A stretch of 64,000 nt of DNA, taken from the NCBI RefSeq assembly GCF_964204645.1, contig NC_134025.1, positions 24,768,001-24,832,000 on the forward strand. Direction: 5' to 3'. Below are positions 39,901 to 54,900 of the stretch, one piece after another (position 1 is the first letter of the stretch; each line of letters begins with the position of its first letter). The notes under the pieces are model-generated. The model was not told where the DNA came from. It saw nothing but the letters and a program-made list of their open reading frames with translations, and ran no database searches. The position numbers were made by a program, and so were the translations under genes. The DNA comes from Tubulanus polymorphus (taxonomy: Eukaryota > Nemertea > Palaeonemertea > Tubulaniformes > Tubulanidae).

Positions 39901-42900
39901 TCCATCCATGACCGCAAGAGACCGAGGTCTCCATCAAGGGCGATATTCATTAATATGATGATGATGATAATTTACTTTTATGGAGTGATGACTCAAGTAC
40001 AGGAAATCATCGCAAAAATCTAATACTATCGAATTATAATCAATTAGAATAGTTTTATCGGGTATCACTACGATTAACCTCCAAACTAAGCATGATAGGT
40101 CTCGGTACGATACACAATATCCATGTAAGATGAATATACAAGAGGAATCCCACAATAATTCATTAGCCATCATCAGGCGTACTGACATGCCTGATGATGG
40201 CTAATAGTCTTTAGCCGAAATGTTGCTCAAGTACACTTCTAATCATGAACTTTATATCTTTGGAGAAATCATTGTGGGATTTCTGTTGCGTAATCAGACT
40301 TTTTATCCCGATCAAAATAGGAAGTGTCTTGATACAATTTTCTCATAGAAAACGAACAGTTAAATATAGAACCAGCCTTTCAGCAATGAATTATTACAAA
40401 GTAACCCTCGATGATATTAGCAACTGAAATGATTTCAAGATTCCGAATCCATAGAGCGATGCAATTGATCTCGATCTTGAAATGTTATCCAGGTGAAAAA
40501 CAAGTCAGGAATCTGGAACATTATCATCGAAAGACCCTGGATGCAATGATAAGTTTTCACATAAACTTAGTCATTCAACTATAAGTAGTAACTGTTCATA
40601 TTATTAGATTTTCTTCTATTTTTATAGAGCTGCAGAAAACAGGCCATCGTCGATATAATCAACACAAAGATACATTTATAACATTCATGCTGATTGCATT
40701 ATTGCTTGCCGCTAAATCAACATTCCAATATGATTCAAAGTTGTTGCTAGTGCTCAGTGCATCAGAATATATTCATTAACTTCTTAAGTACAAAACCAAT
40801 TAAACTTTTTAAGCCCAAAACAAATCAAACTGACACATTTCTGATTCCCAAATTGTTCCAAAGTTGGCTCTGCTTTTTTCACACCGAACACAATCAATTG
40901 GAAATAATCAGTTAGTAGTGATTTTTGACATGAGCTGTCCCCTTTGTTCGATGTCATTAGGCCATTTTAATTGGAAATATGAGCATCTATAGGACGGTTC
41001 AGTCGTCAGTGATTGATATAAATGAGCTGGGAAGCAACAAGCAGGAGATCAGGAGTTGCGGCGGTATCTGTCGCGTTGCAGCCCGACATAAGCTAGCCTC
41101 AAGGCATTCTAACATTTCAATTTTTAATTTTTCAGACGTTACTCAATTACTGCATTAGTGTCAGTTTCGACGACAAAGAAACTTTTCCGTCTTCATGAAA
41201 AGATCATGAGAATGTCGAATGAACGTGTAAAACATTGGAATGTAACGATTCGATGTCAGAGCACACTACGACAGAATTCCCTACAGGATATTAAACGCAG
41301 AAAGCGATTTTTTTATTCATTCTCAGAGCCATATTGAATGGCCCATGTAAACCAATCGAAGTGGTGGCCTGGACGCTGAACCAAACTGATTAATGTTGAC
41401 AGCGGAAAGCAATATGAGCTGCCAGAAAGCGACTTATTCCAGGCAACAGGTGACCTTTTGTAGTGGCATTTGTTCATAAACAAGCTTTTGTTTGCGGTTG
41501 TACAACTGAACAAGTCGATAATTGTCTTGGTTAGAATTCAGACTGAAGACATCTATTTATAAATGAACCAAACGAAAATGTTGCGTTTGAAAAGTTGAGC
41601 TGGGAATGGTCTTACCATCCATAGGATATAATAGCCCGGAACAACTGTTCACACTAGTGCCAAATGGCTGACACCTGACGTTGTACCATGCCCGAACCAA
41701 GTTTTATCATGGGGCAAATTATTGCCTGTGAATTGTTTAGTATCGAGTGAGTGATTTACGTGCGAACGCGCTCTCTAATCAGGAACGGGCCAAATTTGAA
41801 CAGGGCCTGTTGCGTGCCAATTTGGCCCGTGCGAAATCGTCTCCGTGTGATCGCGACGATTTTCTAGATCAAGCTGGTTGATATGGTCATTATCTCGAGT
41901 ATTGTCATCCACTAGGTGAAAAACAAATTCCAATTGTTCTCTCTTCAACAAAATGATTGGGCCAAAAAAATAATGGATATGTTCAATAAATTGGGCAAAG
42001 TGGTTTACCTTGACAATAGGAAGGTTAACTAAAAACGAAATCCTATTCTCTCGACATACAGACTGAATATAAGTAAATCTAATAATATCGAACACGGTTT
42101 ATTATTGATATTTTATCTCAGCCGATACATCACCGCCACTCTCTCATCCCATAATTCACTTTTCCCATGGGACTGCGGCAGAAATTTGACAGTATCGCCG
42201 TTCATCAACGTTCGCTCGATCCAAACTCAGATAAAAATTAGGATTTAAAAATGTTGCGTCCTCGGATATAGGAGCGTGATCAATTGAGCACGAAGCCAGT
42301 TTCAGAAATTATGTTCCTAACCAAATCAACCTTCGAAATGGTCAGTGAGCCATAACAGTGACATTCTCAATAGATCAGATGCAAATATCGAAAATTGAAA
42401 GTATCGATCTTTGTCTACGAGGCGGAATCCACAATAATGATGTCTGCAAAACAAACAACGCGGGCTTCTATACCTTCCTACTAGTTTAAACTCCAGGATC
42501 GGTTCACTTCAATTCCCATAAAGTCGATATCAGGGACTGGTGACCGGCGAGTGGAATACAACTTACCAGGGTCTCCGCTGTCGACGCTGTTTAAAATAGT
42601 TTCGAGGAAAGTTGTCGTGTAGTTCTGTATCGGCACGAGGTCGTTTTGTAATATCTGCAAGAACGCGCTGCTTGCAGCGATTTGCATTTCAGCCTGGGCC
42701 AAGTGCAGCACCTCCTGAAATGATACACGAAATAATCATTAATATCGTTATTGCAGCAAATAAGGCAGAAAAGCGGACAAAATGTCTATGGAAAAGAGGG
42801 AAAGAAAATTAGGTATATAACAGTTTTTCAGACAGCACCCACCGCGCCTGTAAATGATATATAAACATAACAAAACATGATACATTCTGAACTCCGTCTA

Positions 42901-45900
42901 GGAATGTTGCTAATTTTTCAATCACCGATTATAAGTTAAAGGTCGTTACTAACTTCGAGCAATCCCAGATCACGTTTGTTCACTGATAAATGTCTAAGCT
43001 TTCTCACCAACAGTTTTTGCATTTCGAAATTATGTGTAACTTAATTCATTGTTGATTGACATAATTCGAAAATGAAAAGCTACGAAGACCAGACCAAAAA
43101 AGAAATCAGAAATAGATAATTTTTGTAGGCTATACATAGCCACCAAAACACACGTTGTAAGCACTAGTTATCAGAGCTAACCTTGGAAAAAAGATTGTAA
43201 CTTTCCTACAAACACTCTAGAATTCAATACAAAAGACGGCTTACCTCGGCAACCATTCTAAGCGAAATGATGAAAACTGTTGCAAAATATGCGAAAATAG
43301 TCGCAAAAAATTACGAAATGTGAAGTCATCGATGTCCCACCTTAATAATATTGATGTATAACGCATACTGTTGCACAGATTACAACAATATTATTGGATA
43401 GACAGCTGTTCTTACAATTCAATCAATATATCAATAATTCAATGATTATTTAAATATACGGATGCATATTTTGAAAAACACGCTGGCAATTTCATCGATG
43501 AAACCAGATAGATGATCCTTTTTATGGAACGAAATTCAGAATAATCTAAGATAGCTGCCAGGCAGACAAAATTATACCAATCGTCCGGACGTGCCTATAC
43601 GTTTTAAGTATATGGACAATGTTGATTTTCAATATAATAAAAGCTGATGTTTATCAGCTGTCTAAACCGATATAATCATGTTCTATTATCACAGTATCAA
43701 CAATGACGTAGAAAATTATGCCGATGTACAAAAAAACTTCCAGACGCTTATAGTCCTAATAAGGCACAAAACTCAGTCATGTTGTAATGAAATAGTGAAC
43801 CCGTAATAGAACTTGAGTTTGTGTCTAATCATGAAAACTTTCCTATTACGACTTTATTTGGTTGAAAGATAGACAATGGGATTTTCAGTTGAATAAACGA
43901 TGTTATTAAGTGCCAGTCTATAATCATCTTTCTTAAGCAATCCGTAACTTTCCATCTTTACCTACCCAGAATTGCGGGGGTGGTGGAGATCTTTCGCGGG
44001 TTTCAATATTGTACGTGTCAGCATCGTCGGATCCTGCGCTGTGCTCCAGCGCTGGAGTACGCGGGCGAACGTCCGGTTCGTAAACGTAAAACGAACTCGA
44101 TTCGTGTCTCGTCAATTCATCGTCGTAATATCGATTTTCTTGATCCCGATACGAAACCTGATTATCTAGTCCTCCGAACTCACTCGCCACAGGTCGATTC
44201 TCGTTATAAATTTCACTGTAATACGCGACTCGGTGAGAAAACCGACTACGCATGTTTTTACGCGGCGTTTTTTCCTCCTCCATTACGGCCGAATGTTTCC
44301 CGACAACATTACTCGAATCCGCCGGTATTCGGTTCTCTTTTTCTCGCTCCGATGAAGATGACGATCCTGAATCATCCTCTACGTCCTCCTCAGCGAGGAC
44401 AGGCATCTGATAACGATGCATTATTGCCGTACATCCGCGAAACATCTCGAATCATAAATCCTTTGTCGCGAGAAAATCCAGTTTTCTTTATCCGGTCACA
44501 AAATCCAGCTATCCATACATGTACAGAACATAATTAATACCCGCATGAAACAGAATATCTAATGATACTACTGCTGATGTAGTAAATATGAACTACTACA
44601 AACCGACTGAATGAATTGATGATTTAGGTCACTTCGGTCACACTTTCAGGAAATTGAGTAAACCACGCGCAAGTCCTAATTCTGAGTATTAAGATTCCTG
44701 AAGGTTCATGTGTCACTATTCAAACCATATAGGCAGGCTACACACTGTTGTGCTACATAGATTCTTGCTGTATAAGTATTGAATTACACAGAAATTTACC
44801 AATTAAATTCAATTCTCCTAAAACCCCCCTGTATCAAACCTGATGTTGACCAAGGCAGTTATGTGTAACATGCTTATACCAAACCGGGTAACAGCTGTTG
44901 AATATCACAGGTCCTTTTCAATGCATTTGGTCCATTCATAGTCCACACTTCAGTCGCATATTCTACCTGCAAATGTTTTAGTTGCCAGACACTTTGTGCG
45001 TGCATGTGCGAGCGCGTGTCTGTTGATCTACAGTTGTTTTTTCCAGGGCCTGCGAACCCTCTCGACAACCGAAAACGTCTTTTTTATGATATGAATTCTT
45101 TTCATTTGAAAATAGAATCATGCGTAATCCACCGCAAGTCGGTTCTTGTTACCACGGGTGCTGAGTCATTCCACTCCGGTGTGTCCTCTATCAAAAGTCG
45201 TAGTGCCCTCTCCTCTATCAAGTCGAAATCGTTGAACTTTTGTTGTCAACTATCGACTGCTGTGCTCTTCAACATATGAAAGTACAGTTAACAATAACAA
45301 CATCCACACTCAGAGATCTAAGACCGTATTCGAAAACCCACCACAAAGTTGATATATTTGGCAGAATTGTCAAAGCCAGACACATTGAATAACGAAACTA
45401 ATTTGTATATCCATCAATGGTCAAATGACCGATTTATCGAGATGAAAAGTTGATCCTTAAAAGACTGCTTGCTCTCGATGGATCTGCTCAGTACAACACC
45501 TATTCTCCTCCCGCGAAGAAAATCCACGCTAGACTATAGAAAACCTGCATGAATCATAGTCACAAGAAATAGTATAATACTTGCTCAGTGTATGTGAGCG
45601 AGTGAACGAACACCACTTTTGATTTTATAATCAGCCAACACTGCACAGGTATGCAAGATAATATACATGTATTCTGTGTTCCAGATGTGTCGATCAACCA
45701 ATGATACAGCCCTTTCTCACTTGCCAAGTTGGCACCGAAAGATAGATTTCTTTATTTTCCGCTGAACTCGATGTACATGCACATGATCAGTTAGAAGTGA
45801 ATGACACTGACAGTGACTTGATGGAAAGTTCTGACATGAAACGTCTATATTTACACCCATTTCGTATTTATAAACCCAATGAGAAATACGCTTTTCGAAG

Positions 45901-48900
45901 AAAGCGATAAAACTTCAATCAGCAAACATTTGTTTTTTTTTTCACTTATGTAGGAAAATGGTAATTCTTAGATTGTTTACGCGTCTTTTTACACCCTAGG
46001 CACTACATGTGTATGATACAAAACATATAAGAAACGTCATCAGACACAATAGGAATCAATATGGATCTAGATGCCATTTTCCCGATGCCTACACCTCAAA
46101 TAAATTGAAAGTGATTTCCATGAAAACGTTTTCATCATAATTTGACATTTTTCATACAGTAAAGGTGGGGTCTACTGGAGCGTTTTACTGTTTTATCAAT
46201 TCAACAATTGATGCTATAACTAAAATTATTCGTAAAGGAACATATGATGTACATGTATATATGGAAAACTGATTGAATCTCCCCAAGGCCCGGATACATA
46301 AAACTTCATACGGAATGGTACCAAAGTGGATATAAAGCGCGGATATAAAATTCTGGTATTTTTAAGATATGTCATTATCTCTGTGTCAATGAGTCTCCAG
46401 CAAATGTACACCGGAATTCGACGCAGATCCGACACGCGGGATGGATCAATACAGAATCAACAGGGCTTTGTCGATCTGTCGAAATTACACAGTTTACTCC
46501 GCGCAACTGACTTAATAATCTTACATGCTGTCGTCTGTACAGACAAGTAATCAAAATGCCGGTCATTCCCCTACTATCAGCATCATTCACATCATCATTA
46601 TCTTTTATATATATCCATATATATGTGCGATAGAATCAGCAATCTCAACTAACACCTACCCGATATCAAGAAATGGAGGAACGAGAAGAGGGTGGATATC
46701 TTATCCCCAGCCAGACATCATTTTGAAAGGTCAGGTTACTGAGACAACTGCAAATAATCTCACAGAGGCAAACGACGATCGCGGAGGCAAACGACCTCTA
46801 CAAAATACAAAGCCTTTGACTCCGTATTTTTCAATTTATCATGAACCGTACAGATTATGTTCGGTCGTTTGATCATGGTCGTATATCGAAAATGTCGTCT
46901 AGAAGATTATATTTTGTCTCGTCTCTCAGAGGAGATCGGTATTGAGTTACCCTTCTGTTGATCCTGCAGTTGACACTTTCTATACCATTATTTCCCGAAT
47001 ACCGGCAGCCTTTCAAAACTGAGAATCACCAGAATAAAGGGAACACAGCCTGTATCGGCTCTTACCTTTGAAGAAGGCAATAAAAAATCCAGATCTTAAA
47101 AGTATTCCTACTGCACAGGCAAGCCGAGGGGAGAATGTACAGAAAAAACTAAGCCGAACATGATTCAACAAACTACGTGATATGATGATCAAAAAGCTGT
47201 AATCAGCAATAACTTGGAAATACTTGGTAACTATATATATATCGGGCTGATTTAGCCAGGTGGTAAAGCTAGGTAACAGCGGGTTTGCATTTCCATTATC
47301 CGCAGACGTGTAAACCTAATCAAACATACATCTATAGAGTCTGAGACTTTAATCTAATTGAATTATACGGCATATCCACTGGACATTTTCGATACAATGA
47401 ATTCTTATTTTCACGTTTTTCATATATATTTACTTTTGAGTACGAAATGTAACAAACATTCAACGTGTAATCTGTCCACGCACGTTATCAATAATCAAAC
47501 ACAAATACCTTAGTAAACTTCGAAGAGGTTATAACAGTGTGAACAATATATCATAAAACTCAATTGCCCCAAAAATGGTAGCAATTTTCAAACGAATAGA
47601 AATTGCAATGAGTTGACTAAAAATATAATTCGATAACTAGTTAACATATTTTCACATAGGTCGTGAAATGGTTGATGTATGATGCAAAATACAGTGTACT
47701 CCTATGCAAGTTTGTTATGCTACAACAAAAATTACCGAAAGCAAAGCAAAACAGCATGAAACGAGAAGAAAAGAAAATGCTGAAACAGACTGTTAAAGAA
47801 CAGACACACGAATATATACCGGTACCGGGATGAGAAAACCACGAACATCGCTGTACGGCTGTGTTTTACAATCCTGAAACTCGTGGGAGCATAAAAACCA
47901 TGATTTATCAGAAATCCAAACCACAAATTGGTTTTCCATTCATCATTCAGTAGACCTATCTAACCCCCACAAATCTCAGCAGTCAACAGCATAAAGAAGT
48001 CAAATCGCAAACGAAAAAGATCTCAACCTTTCGCTCTATACGAATTCAGATTTCCAATTCAAATTTAACCACTCATTAATTTCATTTAATTGTGCCTCCC
48101 AATACAGGACTTTCAATATTATCTAGTAACATGAATATATGGTGAAAATGATCTAAATTACATTCCAGCTTCTAGCGATGATTCATTCAGATGAAGATTC
48201 AGATACCGAGGATCTGAACGACGGATACATATATGACAGACAAACAGCATTTCACGTTTCACGAAAATCCGCCAATTATTGGCAAATACCGCTGAAACAC
48301 ATAGCGTATGTTGCTATCTGGAGATAATTTTTCGCAAATAATACTGCTAATGGACAATAGCTCAAGCGGAAACTGTAATAAGTGGAATTAACGAGTTTAT
48401 TTGTCACGACGGCGAAGCTACTTATATGTCAATTTCTCAGTGAATGTCAAGGGGCCGAATATTAGCACTGTGTATATACGAGTGGTACATTAGTAAAAAG
48501 CACTCGTACCTATTTCTATGATAAAACTTGTTGCTTGACGATGACATCGATGGCTTCATATCTACACTTTATATTGAACTGTCTCTTGGTAATCAGTTCG
48601 TAGCTTTCATTCAAACGCAGCAATATACCAGAAAATACTATTACTATTTTTCTACTTTTTTTGCGGCAGAGCCTACGAACAGCAACTGGATTCCAAGGGA
48701 CTGACTTGGCCAGTTGTAGTGACATGAGCGCATCTACCAACTGCAAGTGACCAAAAAGTCACCTGTCGCTTATGCTCTACTGTTGGCAACTTCGATTAGC
48801 GACTGGTGCCGAGGAGTAAAGATTCAAATCCTGCCCGTGCTATTTTCAAACACTGATTTTCTATGCAGTTTTCTTTTAATGTTATTGTTTTCTAATGTGT

Positions 48901-51900
48901 TTTATTGCGATCTATGCTACTTACACGAAGCCGAGTTGAAATTTAGATGAGTTTTGCAAAGGAAACTTTTTTCTGAGTAGGACACTGGACGATCGGAAGG
49001 AACTACAAGGTGTTTTTATTTTTTATTCACCTATTGAGATTTTTTGATATTCATATGGCCTATAGCCGTAAATCATTCGAATGATCAATGACTGCACTTA
49101 GTGATAATTGCCGTGACTAGCCACTGATCACACGTGGTCGCTTGTAATCATCAGCACTCCCATCATTATATTTGGATAAGAGCCTATGGAAAATACTTTT
49201 TAAAGAATACGGTTTGTCTGGGTCATCAGGCCGTTCTTTAATATATAAAGAGAGGGCTGTTGCAACTAATGAATGGGAATTATCGGTAACACTTACTCTG
49301 ACTTTCGGCACGACCCGTCGCATGCATTCCTCATTGTTATCGCGTAATAGGTCTGGCAGATTGCTGATGACACTAATTCGTTGAACATCCTGTCCGGAAC
49401 TGAAACGGTTAATAAAAATTACCATGAATTAATCATCTTAATTATAGTTGCTGCGGATTTTTATTTACGCTTTTTAAACAATTCATCATAAATCATTGTA
49501 TATACTGTAAAGCTATGTGTGAATATACGCTTGGTTTGACAGTGGTTTCGAAAGTGTATTTCGAGAGCAAAATCACCACCGAATCCAAATATGAAATATC
49601 ATTGAAATATACATAAAACCACTTTGTATCTGCTCGTGATGAAACAATACGTATTGCCTTACATAATTGATTAACCGTGTTTCAACTTATATTGAACTAA
49701 AACTGATGAAAACCAAACTGCGGAATTGATTTCCATCATATTCTACAACATCAGTGCAGTGAACTGCATTGAACACAGTTTTAAATTCAAGCGTTTTTCA
49801 ATATTTTTAAAAGCCATACGAAGCAAAAAGTATTTATTGATTTCAATGTTTGATAGGTAATTTAGAAATGAGGGCGGATCCTTCCAAATAATCTTTCATC
49901 TTTTCAAATTCACGATGAAGCGAAATACTTCGAACGAGTCCTTCCGCCGGGTTTTTGATAGAATAAACATTTGCACCCATGAATATATCGAAGAATTCAT
50001 CAACTGATGGAATCCCGCGGTGAAGAATGAAGAATTCAATTTCATAGAGGAAGCACTAGCGACCCACGACGACGTAGACTCCGTGTCTGCGACTGTGGAT
50101 AAATCGAATAGGAAAAGAACACCGAGCGTCCTAAAGCAATTAAGACAGAATTAACATCGGACGCCCGGCGCCAAACACAAATCTTCTGAGATGCAAGACT
50201 AATCGTAATGTCCTGCGCGCTACTGATAAACAAGGTCATGTTTCATATCGATTGAACAATATTTGATAAGTCTGCAATAGATATATCGATGGAACCCATC
50301 CCTACGTATAAGTCTTAATAACCATCAGTAGCCCTTCAATATTTTCAGCTTATGCGTTCATAAATCGACTGATTGGTCATGTTGCGTTCAATCAGGATAC
50401 TATGACCTAACTGAACTATGTGCAAGTGACAGGATTAATGTTGTTATACCAGTCTAATAGCGTCCTTAGAGCATTCGTCCACTACAGTAAACCATCAGAA
50501 ATAAAAAGGGTTACCCCTTTCAAAGCTCTAAGGCATTTTATAGGCGATAATCTTGCTCAAAACTGATATCAGACTTCGTCTGACCATGCTGTTTGTCTGA
50601 TAAATACACGCCATTACGCGGATATCTTATCCCTAATTGAACTCTACTCAACAATTCATCTTCATGCCAGATATTCATAGAAACTGATTCATAAATAGAA
50701 CACGCCTTTCACGTTGCATTCAAATTTCAAGATGCGATGACAAAAAATGAATATGAGCGAAGAGATAGATTTCATAAAGCATCATTACGTGCGATGGTGA
50801 TTCAAGTACTTTCTTGTATATTTCAAATCTTTCAAGTATTTGCCATTGGCTTCAAATTCTAAAAGACTAATTGAAGCAACGTGACAACTTTCCCAACCCA
50901 AGTTGAGAAAAAATGTTACTTGTAGATTTATTCTGATAAGACTAGCAAAATGTGTGGATGAAATATCAAAATTTATCAAGGCGTCTTCAACATTTACCTT
51001 GAAATCAATATGAATTTGTAAAAAGTGCTGATTTCAGCGATCAACTAGCCAGTTATTGGTCTGCTGATATATCTAAAAGGTTGATATATACCAAATATTG
51101 AGACAATCCATTGAAGCATCTTCAAAACTTCTGTCTATGGACAGACAGGAGTAAACACATTTAACCTGCTGGGATGTAGGTCCCAGGGAGGCTAAAATAA
51201 GGATACATGAAATGAATGAGATTAGATGTGATGCGTTCCAAATTATCCAGTAGTTGACACGATGACAGGTCAAAAACCAATAGGGTTCCCCCATCCCCAA
51301 TTCCAAAAAAATTACATCCCCTGGTGGTTCAGTTTGTATATTACGTGCAAGGATGTTTGCCACATAGCTATTTTAAAGAACAAAGATGGCTGCCAGTCAG
51401 CCATCTTAAAGGTGGAACCTCGAAAATTATCGGGGTTGACTCCAAATGTGAAAAATATGTATGCCTTTGGCAAGTAAGGATAAAATCAAAGTCCATACAG
51501 TGCAGAGCCAAGTTGTGAGAGCCAGCGCATATGTTACCACTGGATCAGAATTGGTCTTTATCTCAAGATGAAAGGAAGACATAAGAAAAACATATTCATA
51601 TACATCAGCCACCTAATGCACAAGTGCTATTTCATAGATACAAAAACAAGTTTTTAATCTATCATACGCAAAATATATCGACTACCCATTAATGCATGCA
51701 TGCAAGCTTCCAGACATAGGCCTAGGCTACGAATTGAACTTTTTAATTCGGGAACTACGAAACATCTTTTTCTTAAGCTTTGATCAAGCCAACGTATTTT
51801 TTACATCTAAGTTAGCCTGACATACAAAAGAATTGAACAAAGCGGAGACTCGTAAAAACATACCCGTTTATCTGAAGCAAGTATTTGAAAATTGCGCATA

Positions 51901-54900
51901 GTTCAGTAGTCTGCGATTCCATTCATTACGGTATACAAACTGTATGCATGAAAACTACATTTGATACATGATAAATGACATTTTCATCATCCTCTTCTGC
52001 GGTATTCCTGCGCTTCTTTTCACAGATAGCAAGTAGACGGAAGCGGCTCACGTACAACTATAAACCAAGGAACGACTTCAAGACCCCCTTACTCACGCGG
52101 TTGTTTGTACAGCCTACACGCCAACACATTACTTTACACAGGTTTCCACAATTTATGAAGATAACTCAATAGTTGATCATAGTCGATGATACGAAAACAT
52201 TCATGATATTGTTTTAAACAATAATAGTTTGTACATTTTCATCAAAATAATCTGCTTGCGGATCAACATGTCCATCCAATCAATAGACGCAGTTTGATCA
52301 AACATCTTTAATGCTCAAGGCTTGCTTAGGTAGCAACGGGGAGCTGACATTAATATATATATTGTGGTTAAAATTTTCAGCTCAACCTCTAGATTGGGCA
52401 CTGTTATGTTTCCTATAAGAAGGGAAGGGCTATGGTTTTTAGATGCATTTCAGGAGTGTCCACCACCACATCACTGCAAGCTCTACATCAAATTCAAATA
52501 GATTAGAACACTAAAACGGCAATATCTTCTAACAGGATATGTATAATCAGGACTGCCCTAGAGATGATTGCGGTTAACCACCAATTTTCAGGTTAATTTA
52601 GGAATAAAAAGGCTTGGTCCACTTAAGGAGATATTGTACACGCGTGCTTATATAAATAAAGGAAATGGCTGAGATAAAAAATGTGCAAAATTCACAGTAC
52701 GCATTCACGACGAAAAATTCATACCAAACCAAAACAGAAAGGGGACATAAAAATAATAACATTAATTTCAATTCTTGTTATTCAACAAATTTCGCGTCAA
52801 CAGTTTCGATGAATTATATTTGGAGCTATGAAATTAAATACAGCTGAACAACAGATGAAAGTCTTTGCCATAAAACTACGGTAAACCAGACAAACGAATA
52901 AAACCTGTTAATGCTAAAATTAAACCTCAGCTATACTAACGTTTCCGCGAGACGAAAATGTTCTTCGCATTAAAGCTTTTTATGTTAATAACACAACTCC
53001 ATCTATCTTTAACTATTATAACCATTTCTATAGTCGTCACTCGCCAGACATTTTGGCGAGAAATATTCATGCCTAATCAAGAGCTTCAGTCTACTAAGAG
53101 CAATTTAATGAATTTAGAACGATCGCAAGACTAGTGAATCTTGGGTTTATGAATGCGTGGACATGTGTAATGGCATCATTTCACTGATCATTTGTATGCC
53201 CGCAAATACTGGGAAGGATCTGTTGCCGCAACAAACTATTAGGCCTATGATTTTCTCTTTTTTTTCAAAAAACTGCTGACGATTATCAATAAATTTTCAC
53301 AGCCAAAGTTGTTCCATTCATTCATTAGACAAGAGTTGTGTATTCGAATCTAATGTCGAAAATGTAATTGATGAAGTGAACATTAGGCCCTATATTAATG
53401 CACGGTGTCCACAAGTGTTGAACTCTACATATCATGAAACCATAATTCAGTTATAAATCCGTCATAACTTCCGTGAATGAAAACCATTAGGGATTTCCGA
53501 AATTATTCTTCTAATTATGATAAATTTGCATGGCGCACATATTTAGAACATATGTCACTTGAATATTGAATTTCCGAGGCAAAATATTCAATATTTCACT
53601 CGAATATGTTTGAATTGATATTTTCGGTATGATTCAACTCCAGTGGTTATTTGTATATATTTGAAGCTTATTTTGATTAAACAATCGCTTCATAATATCA
53701 ATAATGATTTTCAATTGCAAATTTGCGATAAAAATGGTCATATTATTGCTATGCTTGTAGGCTACGATAAGAAAGCAATATCATAAATTTTCATACATAT
53801 TCCGATAGATATCAATCTGCCCAACAGATCGTGATACTTGTAACGAAATGTTAACTGAATGGCTCTTTGTGAGTTGATTGTAAGCGATGTTCATGTTTGC
53901 GTTGTTCAAGACTGAAGTCTCAGTCTACGAATCAACTGCCATCAGAGTATTGAAGAAAAAAATCATTGCTCTACGATGAGGGGCACGCAAAAGGCGTGTA
54001 CCCGGTGTAGTCAAGAAACTGATTCCGTAAACTGTACTGATGATAAGATGTAAAGATCAGTTTCAGTTATTTCATTAACACCACGGATGATCGGCTAATA
54101 ATACTCTTACATTAGAAGCTAATTTCACCGCGATACAACCACTGAGAACGTCTGGTTGCGAACACTGACTCAACCGGTAACCTCTCGAGGCCTGTGGGAT
54201 TCGATTATACGCCTCAACACGGACATCAACATATCGGGCAAACGAGAGTGCGCCAGGACTAACTGACACTTCACTGAGAATTAAATCTTCTTACTCATAA
54301 ATTCATCTCGAAAATCTCGCCACTAATCGCCGAGCCCTGATGGAGATATTCTGGCTTCTCAGTTCAACTCAAACTCCATCAGCGAGTAACTGATCCCCGA
54401 TGTTGAATACTGGTCAACAATGCTTCATATTCTTCAGATATATTAGAAAATAAGAGTAAATAGAGTAAATACGAGCTCTGTTTAAACCTAGTGTAATGAA
54501 TGACTGAGAAAACATGTTTCATCCATCTATGACTTCATATGCGTGTCCAGATCTTGTAACAAATAAAGCTTTATTAACTAAATAGGAAAACAACAAACAC
54601 GTCAATGACTTCTTTCCACTAAGAACATTTCAAAGACGGGCCAAAAATGCTGGTGTGATCGCTGCCAATGTCAGTGATACTGTGCACAACCATAGACTTG
54701 TCATTCTAGAGTCGACGGTATAACTTGCACAGCGTCATGAGTAAATCAAATTGACTGCGTATATAGCAACATTTGTATCTGTCAGTTTATCAGAACATTT
54801 AGGCGCAGTGCTTATTTTATACGCACATATATAAATACTTCAGTGGCAAAGTTTATTGCTGTCAACATATGAAAATATTCCAGAAACTCCAGCGTTGTAA

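Larger units (their letters stand above)
42715..49296. other. PPP4R4 intron 3 (6.6 kb)
   Basis: Contains the minus-strand coding blocks at 43933-44406, 45153-45236 and 48516-48744 described separately. The remainder is AT-rich with unsupported short ORFs, including plus-strand frames at 46326-46872 that have no splice signals. Confidence 0.6.

Noticed and set aside
43980-44537. 185-codon plus-strand ORF
   Set aside because: Antisense shadow of the minus-strand exon 43933-44406; the minus frame has the acceptor, stop and poly(A) signal.
46525-46872. 115-codon plus ORF in PPP4R4 intron 3
   Set aside because: Non-ATG start, low-complexity isoleucine-rich beginning, no supporting signals.
48751-48835. 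tRNA-like GATTCAAATCC on the plus strand
   Set aside because: Box B-like word only; no box A at the right distance and no cloverleaf.
51112-51156. Exon-like block after a strong pyrimidine tract (ctcctgtctgtccatag) on the minus strand
   Set aside because: Its phase-1 end does not fit the exon at 51027, and no other support was found; kept out of the gene model.
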